A stretch of 14,641 nt of DNA from NCBI GenBank assembly GCA_964540415.1, contig CAZIMM010000050.1:1-14641 (forward strand), written 5' to 3'. The notes under the pieces are model-generated. The model saw nothing but the letters and a program-made list of their open reading frames with translations. It made no database searches and was not told the origin of the DNA. Source of the DNA: CAZIMM01 sp964540415 (GTDB lineage Bacteria; Bacillota; Clostridia; Oscillospirales; Acutalibacteraceae). The position numbers and the translations under genes were made by a program. Below are positions 6,180 through 13,277 of the stretch, one piece after another (position 1 is the first letter of the stretch; every line of letters starts with the position of its first letter).

Positions 6180-6644
6180 CAAAACAGAGCGTGCCCGTAT
6201 AACCGAGTGTTCGCATATGCTATGTAACATCATACAGTGCTTTGGGCAACAAAAAGCCCGCTCTTTGCAGCTCATATTTACTCTGTTACCGTGTCCTCCG
6301 GGCTCTCCGCAGTCAGGTTAGCGGTCAAAAGTGCTGTTCCGAGGAAACAGGAGTACCGGCACTTTTCAATGTTGCGCAAATCAAGCCATAAATCACTCAA
6401 AAATAACAAAAGCTCTGTCAAGTTGTGCCTAAAAATCTCATGCGCATCAAGGCAGTCTTTTGCTCTGAAAAAAATCGTCAAGGCTTTAACATCATCACCT
6501 AATATTTCAAGCAAAACAAATGTGTGATTTTGCTGTCGACATGCTCTGCCCGAAGCTCAGGCAAGGGCTGCGATGAACTTTAGCAACATAAAACGGCTGT
6601 GGATGACGGGTAACTACACTTTGCCGCAATCAAACTTTGCTGAA
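6180..6644. other. 465-base stretch without a supportable gene
   Basis: No open frame here has a convincing start and ribosome binding site. The best is on the minus strand, 6278-6514, a 78-residue frame starting at TTG with protein-like composition (for example LGDDVKALTIFFRAKDC) but no Shine-Dalgarno and no family I recognise. It is preceded by an in-frame TGA 16 codons upstream, so it could be a decayed gene. A long plus-strand frame at 6237-6527 overlaps it with aligned wobble positions and is Ser/Lys-rich, like an antisense shadow. The stretch also contains two inverted repeats, 6243-6258 (GGGC/GCCC) and 6327-6366. Confidence 0.5.
6327..6366 (+). terminator. Possible weak terminator or structured element downstream of the NifX-like gene
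   Basis: AAAAGTGC (6327-6334) and GCACTTTT (6359-6366) pair perfectly around a 24-base interior that can form small TGTT/AACA and GG/CC helices. It lies about 150 bases after the NifX-like stop codon. It could end that transcript or be part of a structured RNA. Confidence 0.25.
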
Positions 6645-7538
6645 CTACGCCTGGTTAGATTTGAAAACGTCGGCAATTTCGGTAATTGAAATATATGCAG
6701 ACGGGTCAACTGAATGAGTGATATCCTTCATGCGCCCAATCTGGAAGCGGTTGAGGATAAGAATCACCAGAGTTTTGTGTGAACCTGAATAATAGCCCTT
6801 TGCATCCAGAAGTGTCATACCTTCTTCAAATTCATCAGACAGTTGACGGCAAACCTCCTCAGGTTTTTCGGTAACAATCATCACGGATTTTGCGCGGTCA
6901 AAGCCCTCTACGATAAAGTCCACGGTTTTAAGCGCACCCATGTATGTTACTATGGAATACAGCGGAAGAATCCAGCTTTTCATCACAAGTCCGCAGGTAA
7001 TATATAAAACCACGTTATATATCATGACAAAGCTGCCCACGGTGATGCCGAGCCTTTTTGCAAAGATAACCGCCATAACCTCAACTCCGTCCATCGCGCC
7101 GCCGAAGCGGATGGCGAGACCGCTGCCCAGCCCCGAAATAATTCCGCCGAACAAGGCACACAAAAGCAAATCCGAACCTGCCAGAGGTGACGCAATGCTG
7201 ACATCAACAGGCAACACATCCGTAATCAGCCAGGCACCCAGAGAATAAATCGCAACAGTATATATTGCATATATTGTAAAAACAATGCCCTGTCTTTTCA
7301 GTGCGTAAATGAACAGCGGTATGTTAATAATCAACAGGAAAAATGACAGATTCATCCATTCCGGCGTTATTTGTGAGAGCAACATCGATGTGCCGGAAAC
7401 TCCGCTGTCATACAGTTTGACCGGAGCCAGAAAAATTGTGACACCCACTGCATTGATCATTCCCGCCACTGCAAGCAGCAGAAAGTTTTTCGGATGGAGC
7501 TTCTTAAGTTCGTTTTTTAGCTTTTGTGTTTTTTTCAC
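6645..7538 (-). CDS. YitT family membrane protein (DUF161 + DUF2179)
   Basis: A membrane protein of the YitT family. About six hydrophobic segments are visible near residues 19-40, 64-80, 85-106, 123-145, 166-186 and 190-203. The conserved loop GLGSGLAIRFGGAMDG follows the fourth segment, and a cytosolic DUF2179 domain fills residues 207-297. The function of the family is not settled; small-molecule transport has been suggested. The start matters: GGAGG (7546-7550) lies only one base from ATG 7544 but seven bases from an in-frame GTG at 7538. I therefore take GTG 7538, giving 297 residues. The promoter at 7574-7601 is good. The gene is monocistronic as far as can be seen, since the upstream neighbour on the minus strand ends before a terminator. 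Confidence 0.88.
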   Translation of the reverse strand: MKKTQKLKNELKKLHPKNFLLLAVAGMINAVGVTIFLAPVKLYDSGVSGTSMLLSQITPEWMNLSFFLLIINIPLFIYALKRQGIVFTIYAIYTVAIYSLGAWLITDVLPVDVSIASPLAGSDLLLCALFGGIISGLGSGLAIRFGGAMDGVEVMAVIFAKRLGITVGSFVMIYNVVLYITCGLVMKSWILPLYSIVTYMGALKTVDFIVEGFDRAKSVMIVTEKPEEVCRQLSDEFEEGMTLLDAKGYYSGSHKTLVILILNRFQIGRMKDITHSVDPSAYISITEIADVFKSNQA

Positions 7539-7573
7539 CTGCATACCTCCAAATAAATTGTGCTTTTGCCTAT

Positions 7574-7601
7574 ATTATATATATGTCCTCAAGAATTTCA
7601 A
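7574..7601 (-). promoter_or_regulatory. Promoter of the yitT-like gene
   Basis: On the minus strand, TTGAAA (7596-7601) and a perfect TATAAT (7574-7579) are 16 bases apart. The predicted leader to GTG 7538 is about 30 bases. Confidence 0.6.
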
Positions 7602-7634
7602 AAAGCGCTGTTAATATTATACTTGCAAATTGGA

Positions 7635-7835
7635 ATGAAGTCAACGCGCAGTAAGAACATAACTGCAAAAAAGAAAGAAACGCCTCAAGACAGTGCCGCA
7701 AGAATACTTCTCGCCGAAGATAACGGAGATTTTGCGTTTAAAAGGGTCACTTCAAGGCTTACCGGATTCTCCCGGGTTATAAATGCAAAAAGATGCAGCG
7801 CCGTATTAACAGACGCCGCATCTTTTTGTAATTGA
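7635..7835 (+). other. Candidate small ORF (66 codons), doubtful
   Basis: ATG 7635 opens a 66-residue basic frame (MKSTRSKNITAKKKE at the start) that runs through the terminator hairpin at 7787-7827 and stops at 7835. The only upstream purine match is TTGGA, two bases before the ATG, and the coding frame would include the whole terminator stem. Composition is protein-like up to about residue 50. I do not recognise a family. It may be chance or a decayed gene; otherwise this gap holds only the yitT promoter and the terminator. Confidence 0.2.
7787..7827. terminator. Bidirectional terminator
   Basis: AAAAAGATGC (7787-7796) pairs with GCATCTTTTT (7818-7827); inside, after one mismatch, GCG pairs with CGC. 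The A-run on one side and T-run on the other let it work on both strands. It most clearly ends the minus-strand GrpB-family gene, which stops 62 bases away. Confidence 0.75.
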
Positions 7836-7838
7836 ATA

Positions 7839-7850
7839 CATTCATGAATG
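7839..7850. repeat. 12-bp perfect palindrome CATTCATGAATG
   Basis: This uninterrupted palindrome lies between the bidirectional terminator and the stop codon of the GrpB-family gene. With no loop it cannot form a stable RNA hairpin, so a protein-binding site is the only obvious role. It may be chance. Confidence 0.25.
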
Positions 7851-7888
7851 ATTGGTTTTTGTAAGTGCCTGGATATGGCAAGAGCTCA

Positions 7889-8473
7889 TTAACCCGGATT
7901 ATATTTATTTGCAAATTCCGCTCTTGCCGCTTTTGTATACTTTTTGATAAACTCACTTTTTGCTTCGGTATATCCATCACGGTCATGCTCGAATTTTTCT
8001 TTAAGCCCCTGCTTCAACTCTCCGTACTGTTTTGCGATATCCGGGTGTGCAATAAGATAATCTCTGAAATATAACTCGTTGTGATCTCCCGAATTTCTGA
8101 CGTGGATGTGATACGCCTGCCCCTCAAACCCTTTCGGTGTATAGCCTTTAATATATAAAACAATATCAATTGACGGTCTGTTAACGATATATCCGTTCTT
8201 CGTCAAATAATCGGTTATATGAGACAGGTCGGTATTCTCTTTAATTTCCAGCAAAATATCAACAGTGGGTTTTGCAGTTAAACCCGGCACGGCGGTGCTG
8301 CCGATATGACTGATTCGCACAACCTTATCACCAAAAACGCCAAGCAGAAAATCTCTCTCAATTTCATACAGTTTTTTATATTCCGGGTTATGTTCACAGA
8401 GAATGATCGGATATAAGCTTCCCAACAGTTCCGTTTCGTCTTTATTTTTGATATCGCTGAAATCATGTTTCAT
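7889..8473 (-). CDS. GrpB family protein (UPF0157, nucleotidyltransferase fold)
   Basis: A 194-residue GrpB/UPF0157 protein. The family signature HIGSTAVPGL is at residues 56-65, followed by KPTVDILL (68-75) with the metal-binding Asp72, and a HIHVR segment near residue 122. The fold is that of a minimal nucleotidyltransferase; family members have been found as stand-alone proteins or joined to dephospho-CoA kinase, but the reaction is not established. GGGAG lies about ten bases before ATG 8473. The gene ends before the bidirectional terminator at 7787-7827. No neighbour suggests a pathway. Family assignment is firm, function unknown. Confidence 0.9.
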   Translation of the reverse strand: MKHDFSDIKNKDETELLGSLYPIILCEHNPEYKKLYEIERDFLLGVFGDKVVRISHIGSTAVPGLTAKPTVDILLEIKENTDLSHITDYLTKNGYIVNRPSIDIVLYIKGYTPKGFEGQAYHIHVRNSGDHNELYFRDYLIAHPDIAKQYGELKQGLKEKFEHDRDGYTEAKSEFIKKYTKAARAEFANKYNPG

Positions 8474-8635
8474 AACGAAAACACTCCCTCGTCAAGAATC
8501 AGCAACCATCATCAGCTCAGCAAATTGATTCCTTGTTTGTTCGGTGATTATCGCATTGTTTCGGCTCACAGTAACGACGGGCTTTTTATACTGCCGTACA
8601 GTTAAGCTGCCGACAAAACAGCAAAGTCAGTTAAC

Positions 8636-9498
8636 CTAAACAATCGTGATTTTTCTCATACTTCCGATTCCGGTGGCAAGCTGAGGTATTCTTCCGGCAA
8701 AAACGCCCTCATAATCAAAATGAATATGGCCGGTGAGAATAAGGCGGATAAGCGGTTGTGACGCGACATATGAGACGAACTCCAGCGTTGCTTCGTCGGC
8801 GAGCTGCTGCAGATACCGGTTTTCCGGATAGGTTCTCATTTTCTGCTCCGGCACGGCTGTCAGATACGCACATTCATCACGGTTCATCATAACCTCGTAC
8901 AGCTTGTCCTCGAACAGAGGATTGTGAATGAGCAAAACTATCGGCAGACCCTTTGCAGCCTCTGTCTTAAGTTGAGCAAGCTGCAATGCATCGAAGGCAT
9001 AATAGCTGTCGTCTGCAGCGACAAAATTCACCCCGCCGATTATCCTGCTCGTAAAAAATGCGTCGCGCGCCGTCATGTCAAAAACGCGCGGGGCGGACTG
9101 TGCTTTGTATGCGTCGTCCTCCTTTGCCTCACCGACATATTGGCTGAATTCGTGGTTTCCGACGGTGAGCAGACATCCCGTGTTTTTGATGAATTCCCTG
9201 CCCCGCTCGAAGTTTGCTTCAGATGTGAAGTCAATCAGGTCGCCCGTGTGAATAAGCGGGAGATTTTTTTCTTTCACACAGCACTCCGCGTATTCCAAAT
9301 CTGCCAGCGCCGTCGGAAAACGGCTTGCTCTTTTCCGGGCAAGCTCATTCTTTTTCTCGTTGTCGCGTCCGTCCGCAAGCGCCAGATGAGTGTCGCTCAT
9401 NNNNNNNNNNGTAGGAAAAGCCAAACATGAACGATATTGTTGAGAACCAAAAACGACTCTTTCACGCCGATGTGTATTTCGTTTTTCATATATTTCAT
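8636..9498 (-). CDS. Metallophosphoesterase (calcineurin-like), interrupted by scaffold gap
   Basis: A calcineurin-like phosphoesterase with the dinuclear metal motifs in order: MSDTHL (DxH), HTGDLIDF (GD), VGNHEF (GNH), LLIHNPL (H) and LTGHIHFD (GHxH). The substrate, a phosphomonoester or phosphodiester, cannot be told. The ten N at 9401-9410 fall just before MSDTHL. The frame that runs through the N from GTG 9505 reads poorly. A shifted frame from ATG 9498 (preceded by AGGTGA) or ATG 9489 reads MKNEIHIGVKESFLVLN, which looks like the usual N-terminus leading into the SDTHL strand. So the true start is probably 9498 or 9489, and the bases next to the gap (about 9411-9438) are suspect. The catalytic part, 8636-9400, is sound. 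Confidence 0.85.
9401..9410. other. Assembly gap (10 N)
   Basis: Ten unresolved bases mark a scaffold join inside the metallophosphoesterase gene. The run length is probably a placeholder, so the reading frame across it carries no information. Confidence 0.95.
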
Positions 9499-9656
9499 AT
9501 GTCACCTGAATGTTTTAGTTGTCAATGATTACGGAATAATGATATCACATTTCAGCAGAAAACTCAATCATTACTGCATATTGAAATGATGTATGAGACG
9601 TAGCAGCGGCGAAAAGCTTTGCCGATATATAAGCCTCACAAAAACTTAAAAATATA

Positions 9657-9685
9657 TTGACAATTCATAAATATTGGTTTATTGT
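9657..9685 (+). promoter_or_regulatory. Promoter of the nuclease / beta-CASP operon
   Basis: A consensus TTGACA (9657-9662) and TATTGT (9680-9685) are 17 bases apart. The surrounding 9630-9720 is very AT-rich. The start would be near 9692, about 39 bases before ATG 9731. The rest of the 9506-9730 gap shows no gene. Confidence 0.5.
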
Positions 9686-9730
9686 GTACATATAGAATTT
9701 TTACATATGTATTTTTGGAGTGAGAGTCAC

Positions 9731-10117
9731 ATGGATAACATTAAAATAACAGTTGAAGCAAACTTTTCATCTGTTTACTCACATTTCAAAGAGTTTCAGC
9801 AGAACGCAAAATACAAGCCTTATTGGGACAAATGTATTGAAGCTGTCAGCAACAAGGAATTGCTGTCACACATTGTTTTTTGCAATGACCTTTTCGGAAT
9901 TCCGCCAATTAAAACATTTTTGACCTATTACAAAGATGATTTTATTCTGCTGACCGGAGACCCGAGAGCTCAGCTGCCGGTTTTTGTTAAAAAAAGTATT
10001 GGCGCTTTTTGGGGAATGGTTTTCAAATCGGTTCTGGGTTATTCATCACAGAAAAGCGTTTCTGTTTCGATGTTTGACTTTTTTACGGTGAAAACAGCAA
10101 GTTGTTTTACAAAATGA
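9731..10117 (+). CDS. Hypothetical protein, first gene of the nuclease operon
   Basis: A 128-residue protein I do not recognise. It starts MDNIKITVEANFSSVYSHF, suggesting a strand followed by a helix, and has no signal peptide, membrane segment or Cys cluster. Aromatic residues are frequent (YKPYWDK, FLTYYKDDF, AFWGMVF), and the C-terminus SVSMFDFFTVKTASCFTK could be strand-rich. GGAG (9717-9720) lies ten bases before ATG 9731; an earlier in-frame ATG at 9674 sits inside the promoter. The stop codon overlaps the Shine-Dalgarno of the next gene, 12 bases away, so the two are surely co-transcribed and probably translationally coupled. A partner or regulator of the nuclease protein is a guess from position only. 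Confidence 0.7.
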   Translation: MDNIKITVEANFSSVYSHFKEFQQNAKYKPYWDKCIEAVSNKELLSHIVFCNDLFGIPPIKTFLTYYKDDFILLTGDPRAQLPVFVKKSIGAFWGMVFKSVLGYSSQKSVSVSMFDFFTVKTASCFTK

Positions 10118-10129
10118 AAGGAGTGCCAT

Positions 10130-10843
10130 ATGAGCGAATTTGACATCAATACAGATTACAAAAACATAACCACAGGCAATTCCGATGTGATGCTGCAAAA
10201 AATTGACAGCAGCCTTCCCGAAATTCTTGACGGCAAATACAACAGGAGCTGCCGCCCAGATTATCGGGTACTCTCCCATTATCATCCGTTCAATACCAAA
10301 GCCTACGATGCAGCAAGAAAGAAGAAAACGGAAGAACCGAGCACACCGTTCAGAAAAGAAGAATGGATGTGCAAAATGTGTTACGGCAAAACTTTTTCGC
10401 ATGTCGGAAAAATTGTCGATTATCAGGTTCCGATTAAGCATTCGGGGAATGAAGAATGCAAGGGAATGGGCAAAATCGATTTGCTGACACTCAAAGGTGA
10501 CACAGCATATCTTCTTGAGCTGAAGGTTCCCGACAGCAGTGAGGCGCCTTTGAGAGCAATTATGGAGGTTTATACCTACTGGAAGCAATTGGGCGGAAAT
10601 GCTTGCGCCGGTTTTCTTAATCATTCTGCCGCGGCAGAAGCTGTGAAATTAAAAAAGGCAATTGTTATTTTTGAAAAAGACTGCTCAGCTTCAAATAAAT
10701 ATCTTTATGTAAAGCTTATCAAGGACAAAAAACGTCTGTGCAAACTGATGAAAACTCTGGGCGTCGAATGCTTTATTGCAAAGCTTAGGGAAAATGCCGA
10801 TGACTGCGATGAAATCATTGATATTACTCCTATGTCAGAATAA
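10130..10843 (+). CDS. PD-(D/E)XK nuclease-superfamily protein
   Basis: A 237-residue protein with a PD-(D/E)XK-type core: GKID117 on one strand, then E130-L-K132 on the next, a D-x12-E-x-K spacing typical of the superfamily. The helix RAIMEVYTYWKQLGG follows, as in many such nucleases. This predicts metal-dependent cleavage of DNA or RNA, or a related binding role. Ahead of the core, RKEEWMCKMCYGKTF has a CxxC that could bind metal. The remaining N-terminal part (PDYRVLSHYHPFN) is unfamiliar. AAAGGAG lies six bases before ATG 10130. It is flanked by the 128-residue unknown and, 43 bases on, the beta-CASP protein. No methyltransferase or helicase is present, so a classical restriction system is unlikely. 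Confidence 0.7.
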   Translation: MSEFDINTDYKNITTGNSDVMLQKIDSSLPEILDGKYNRSCRPDYRVLSHYHPFNTKAYDAARKKKTEEPSTPFRKEEWMCKMCYGKTFSHVGKIVDYQVPIKHSGNEECKGMGKIDLLTLKGDTAYLLELKVPDSSEAPLRAIMEVYTYWKQLGGNACAGFLNHSAAAEAVKLKKAIVIFEKDCSASNKYLYVKLIKDKKRLCKLMKTLGVECFIAKLRENADDCDEIIDITPMSE

Positions 10844-10886
10844 TAGATAAATTACAGTAAGCAGAGTAAATATTTAAGGTGATGCT

Positions 10887-12092
10887 GTGAAGATAAGCAT
10901 TCTCCGCGGTCAGAATCAGATAGGCGGTTCAATCGTTGAAATATCCGCAGGCAAGACGCGAATATTCTTTGATGTCGGAGTTAACCTTGATGAGAGTGTC
11001 AACACCGAGATTCCTGGGATTGACGGACTTTTCTGCGGGAAGAAAAACTGTGACGGCGGTTTCATTTCCCATTACCATTCCGACCATATCGGTCTGATAC
11101 CGCATTTACTGCCAGACATCCCTGTCTATATGGGGGAACAGTCGTATCGAATTTTCTCGGCAGCAGCAAATTATCGGGAAAAGCATGTATCATTTGTACC
11201 GAAATTTCTAAACGACAGGGAGAAAATCCGAATAGGAAACATTACAATCACCCCGTTCGGATGTGATCATTCGGCATATGATGCCTATATGTTTCTTATT
11301 GAAGCCGATGGGAAATCCGCGCTGTATACCGGCGATTTCAGAGCAAACGGAAGGCTTGACTTTCAGGAGTTGTTAAAAGCTGTCCCAACAGTTGACGCAG
11401 TCATTACGGAGGGAACAATGCTTTCCCGTGACACTGAACAGAAGAACCTAAATGAAGAAACGCTTGAGGGCATAGCGGAAAACTGCATAAATAAACATAA
11501 AGGTCCTGTGTTTATTATGATTTCTTCCATGAATGTTGACCGGCTTTTAACCGCATATAACGCTGCAGTAAAAACTAACCGCTTGTTTTTGGAGGACATA
11601 TATACTGCCGACATTCTTTCCGCCATACCCAGAATAATTCCTGCACCCGGCAAGGGAAATGGTATCCGCGTGTTTTCAACCGGCGGCGACAAGCAGTATG
11701 AACTGCTGCAAAAATACGGGAACGCCAAAATCGGCAAGTTCGAAATTGCAAAATCACCTTTTATCATGTGTGTCAGGCAGTCGATGAAAAACTATCTGTC
11801 AAAACTGAATGAAATCCTGTCATTTGAAGACGGTGTACTGTTCTATGCCATGTGGAAGGGATATATGGAACAACCCGACACCGAAAGCTTTATTCGGTTT
11901 TTGGATGGCAAGGGAGTCAAGCTTCATTTTTTGCATACCGGCGGACATGCAGACACGGCAACCATTGACAAACTGCTCAAAGCAGTTAAACCGGGTATTA
12001 TTATTCCGATTCATACCGAAAATGCACAGTGGTTTGACAGATATTCAGACACCTGCAAGGTGGTGTATAATGAGCAAAATATAGAATTATAA
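10887..12092 (+). CDS. RNase J-like beta-CASP metallo-beta-lactamase-fold protein
   Basis: A 401-residue metallo-beta-lactamase-fold protein with the order of motifs seen in beta-CASP nucleases such as RNase J and CPSF73. Metal ligands are H62-x-H64-x-D66-H67 (SHYHSDHIG), H128 (CDHSAYDA) and D150 (YTGDFRA). The beta-CASP residues are E175 (TEGT), H354 (HTGGHAD) and H376 (PIHTE). Such enzymes cut or trim RNA, and some cut DNA. It ends at the last motif and lacks the C-terminal domain of the housekeeping RNase J (about 550 residues), so it is a specialised relative. It starts with GTG 10887, four bases after AAGGTGA. As third gene of the operon it pairs with the PD-(D/E)XK protein, suggesting a joint nucleic-acid task. 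The activity is inferred, the fold is firm. Confidence 0.88.
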   Translation: MKISILRGQNQIGGSIVEISAGKTRIFFDVGVNLDESVNTEIPGIDGLFCGKKNCDGGFISHYHSDHIGLIPHLLPDIPVYMGEQSYRIFSAAANYREKHVSFVPKFLNDREKIRIGNITITPFGCDHSAYDAYMFLIEADGKSALYTGDFRANGRLDFQELLKAVPTVDAVITEGTMLSRDTEQKNLNEETLEGIAENCINKHKGPVFIMISSMNVDRLLTAYNAAVKTNRLFLEDIYTADILSAIPRIIPAPGKGNGIRVFSTGGDKQYELLQKYGNAKIGKFEIAKSPFIMCVRQSMKNYLSKLNEILSFEDGVLFYAMWKGYMEQPDTESFIRFLDGKGVKLHFLHTGGHADTATIDKLLKAVKPGIIIPIHTENAQWFDRYSDTCKVVYNEQNIEL

Positions 12093-12120
12093 GGTAAAAA
12101 CTCTCAGTTACATAAACAGT

Positions 12121-12152
12121 GCGGCAGCCGTCACAAATATGACAGCTGCCGC
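12121..12152 (+). other. Strong RNA hairpin without U-tract between beta-CASP and Cys-rich genes
   Basis: GCGGCAGC (12121-12128) pairs with GCTGCCGC (12145-12152). After a C-A mismatch, GTCA pairs with TGAC around the loop CAAATA. No T-run follows, so it is not a standard terminator. It lies 28 bases after the beta-CASP stop codon and could protect the operon's 3' end, mark a processing site, or cause pausing. The rest of 12093-12258 holds a possible weak promoter (TTGAAG, 16 bases, TAAATA) before the next gene. Confidence 0.6.
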
Positions 12153-12258
12153 GAAGGTATGCAAATCAGCACCAATAATCTTGCAAAGAAATGAAGAATA
12201 TGCTTTAATTGAAGCACAGATATTCAGAGGTAAATACATTGTTGTGGAGGCGATATAA

Positions 12259-12525
12259 ATGACGAATGAGGAAAGAATGCGTGAATACATCAAGGATTGT
12301 GAAAAGGCAAAAAGCAATCTTGAGGCTTCGCTATTGGGCAGGGTGTCTGTGACAATATGCAAATCCTGCAAAAACACTGTGCCGCGAGAAATGAAACTCA
12401 ATGCCTGTAAAGTATTAGGTGAAGTGCCTCGTGAATATAGAGAGGCTGAAGAATTTATATGTCCGCACTACGACAGAATACCAAATTGCCCCGATGATTA
12501 TTTGCCGTCGTATTATAACAAATAA
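12259..12525 (+). CDS. Small Cys-rich protein, possible zinc ribbon
   Basis: An 88-residue protein with Cys34-x-x-Cys37, Cys50, Cys68-Pro and Cys77. The layout CKSC, then NAC, then EVPREY, then ICPHY resembles short zinc-ribbon-like families of Firmicutes, so one structural metal site is likely. No signal peptide or membrane segment is present. GGAGG lies eight bases before ATG 12259. The gene is 166 bases after the beta-CASP gene on the same strand and is followed by a clear terminator, with only the unusual hairpin between them. It may be the last gene of the nuclease operon or a separate unit. Function unknown. Confidence 0.75.
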   Translation: MTNEERMREYIKDCEKAKSNLEASLLGRVSVTICKSCKNTVPREMKLNACKVLGEVPREYREAEEFICPHYDRIPNCPDDYLPSYYNK

Positions 12526-12540
12526 TAAATTTTTTGATTC

Positions 12541-12570
12541 AGCACCTTGCAGAAATGCAGGGTGCTTTTT
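12541..12570 (+). terminator. Terminator after the Cys-rich gene
   Basis: AGCACCTTGCA (12541-12551) pairs with TGCAGGGTGCT (12556-12566), including one G-T pair, around a GAAA tetraloop; TTTT follows. It ends plus-strand transcription from the operon side. On the minus strand no T-run follows, so it is weaker for the converging PNPOx gene. Confidence 0.9.
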
Positions 12571-12594
12571 CTAATAAGCAGTTATTTGATAATG

Positions 12595-13035
12595 TTAATC
12601 TATTTCGGTTTCAAACGGTATTGTGGGAACGCCATCGGGCGAAGGCTCGTCGTTCTCAAACGCCCATCCCTTCAGTCTGAACGGCTTGAGCAGGATAAAT
12701 TCCGCGTCCCTGCCGCCAAAGGCGATGCCCTCATCAAACGCGCCGGGGAACTTTGCATTGTAAGCCTCGCGCAGCGCCTTGTTACTCTCTGCCATAGTTG
12801 CACCGGCAAATTCAGCCGTTGCCTGTGCGAAAAACAAGCCCGCCGCAATGCAGCAATTCGGGTTTGACCGAAGCTGACTGTATTTGACTGAAGCGGGCGA
12901 AGTGAAAATAAGAATCTTTCCCTGATATATTACCGGGCTTACCGTGCGCATGGTAACGCTCTGCCCGTCCGCCGTGGCAAGCGTAACCGCCATTTCTTTG
13001 TTAATCAATTCGTAAAATGCCGTTATTCTGTCCAT
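12595..13035 (-). CDS. Pyridoxamine 5'-phosphate oxidase family (FMN-binding split barrel) protein
   Basis: A 146-residue protein with the split-barrel flavin-binding pattern of the PNPOx-like group: an N-terminal helix (MDRITAFYELINKE), then MAVTLATADGQSVTMRTV and IYQGKILIFTSPASVKYSQLRSNPNCCIAAG. In this pattern a strand and the small-residue-rich TSPASVKYSQL loop contact FMN phosphate. Members reduce or bind flavins, F420, haem or unknown substrates, so the reaction is open. It is too short and divergent for the true pyridoxine pathway enzyme. AGGA lies seven bases before ATG 13035. Upstream on the same strand is a run of decayed small frames, and the gene may be co-transcribed with them. 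Confidence 0.8.
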   Translation of the reverse strand: MDRITAFYELINKEMAVTLATADGQSVTMRTVSPVIYQGKILIFTSPASVKYSQLRSNPNCCIAAGLFFAQATAEFAGATMAESNKALREAYNAKFPGAFDEGIAFGGRDAEFILLKPFRLKGWAFENDEPSPDGVPTIPFETEID

Positions 13036-13059
13036 TGTAACATCCTTTCTAATACCGTC

Positions 13060-13137
13060 TCAAAGTGAGAGCGGAATATCCGGCGGTTTGCCGTCTCTGT
13101 CCGGAGGTGGATATTCTTCATCGGCTGCAACTTTCAT
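13060..13137 (-). other. 25-codon frame, probable 3' end of a lost gene
   Basis: ATG 13137 to TGA 13060 encodes a strongly protein-like but very short tail with PPPDRDGKPPDIPLSL at its end. The frame extends upstream without a stop into the GNAT remnant in another frame (AIRFDYMKV). No ribosome binding site precedes the ATG. It is probably the C-terminus of a gene whose body was deleted. I cannot name the family. Confidence 0.3.
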
Positions 13138-13141
13138 GTAA

Positions 13142-13250
13142 TCAAACCTGATTGCCCTTTTCGAGATACTTTTTAATCATACTTTCCTGTTCAGCTGCCG
13201 ACAACAGCAAGTCAATGTTTTTTGTTTCCGGTCACTTTTCTGATGTTCAT
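13142..13250 (-). pseudogene. GNAT acetyltransferase remnant (frameshifted, truncated)
   Basis: ATG 13250, preceded by GAGG at six bases, starts MNIRKVTGNKK and then runs into TGA at 13212. Shifting frame by one base at about 13217 gives IDLLLSAAEQESMIKKYLEK, ending at TGA 13142. Together these match the N-terminal 36 or so residues common in Firmicutes GNAT acetyltransferases (MxIRKVT, DLLLxADEQE, MIDKYLERG). The acetyl-CoA-binding part is absent, so no enzyme is made. The retained ribosome binding site suggests recent decay. The call rests on pattern memory of that N-terminus. Confidence 0.5.
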
Positions 13251-13277
13251 AATTTTCCTCTCAGCCAAAAAAGTTTC

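Noticed and set aside
9411..9505. GTG 9505 start giving a continuous frame through the N run
   Set aside because: Continuity across a placeholder gap is meaningless, the GTG lies inside the AGGTGA binding site, and the shifted frame reads far better.
12108..12401. Minus-strand 97-residue frame ending in a membrane-helix-like AAAVIFVTAAALF
   Set aside because: The helix comes from the GC-rich hairpin read as Ala/Val codons, there is no ribosome binding site, and it overlaps the well-supported Cys-rich gene.
12601..12867. Plus-strand frame over the PNPOx-type gene
   Set aside because: Arg/Cys/Ser-rich shadow without start signals; the minus strand encodes a recognisable FMN-binding fold.
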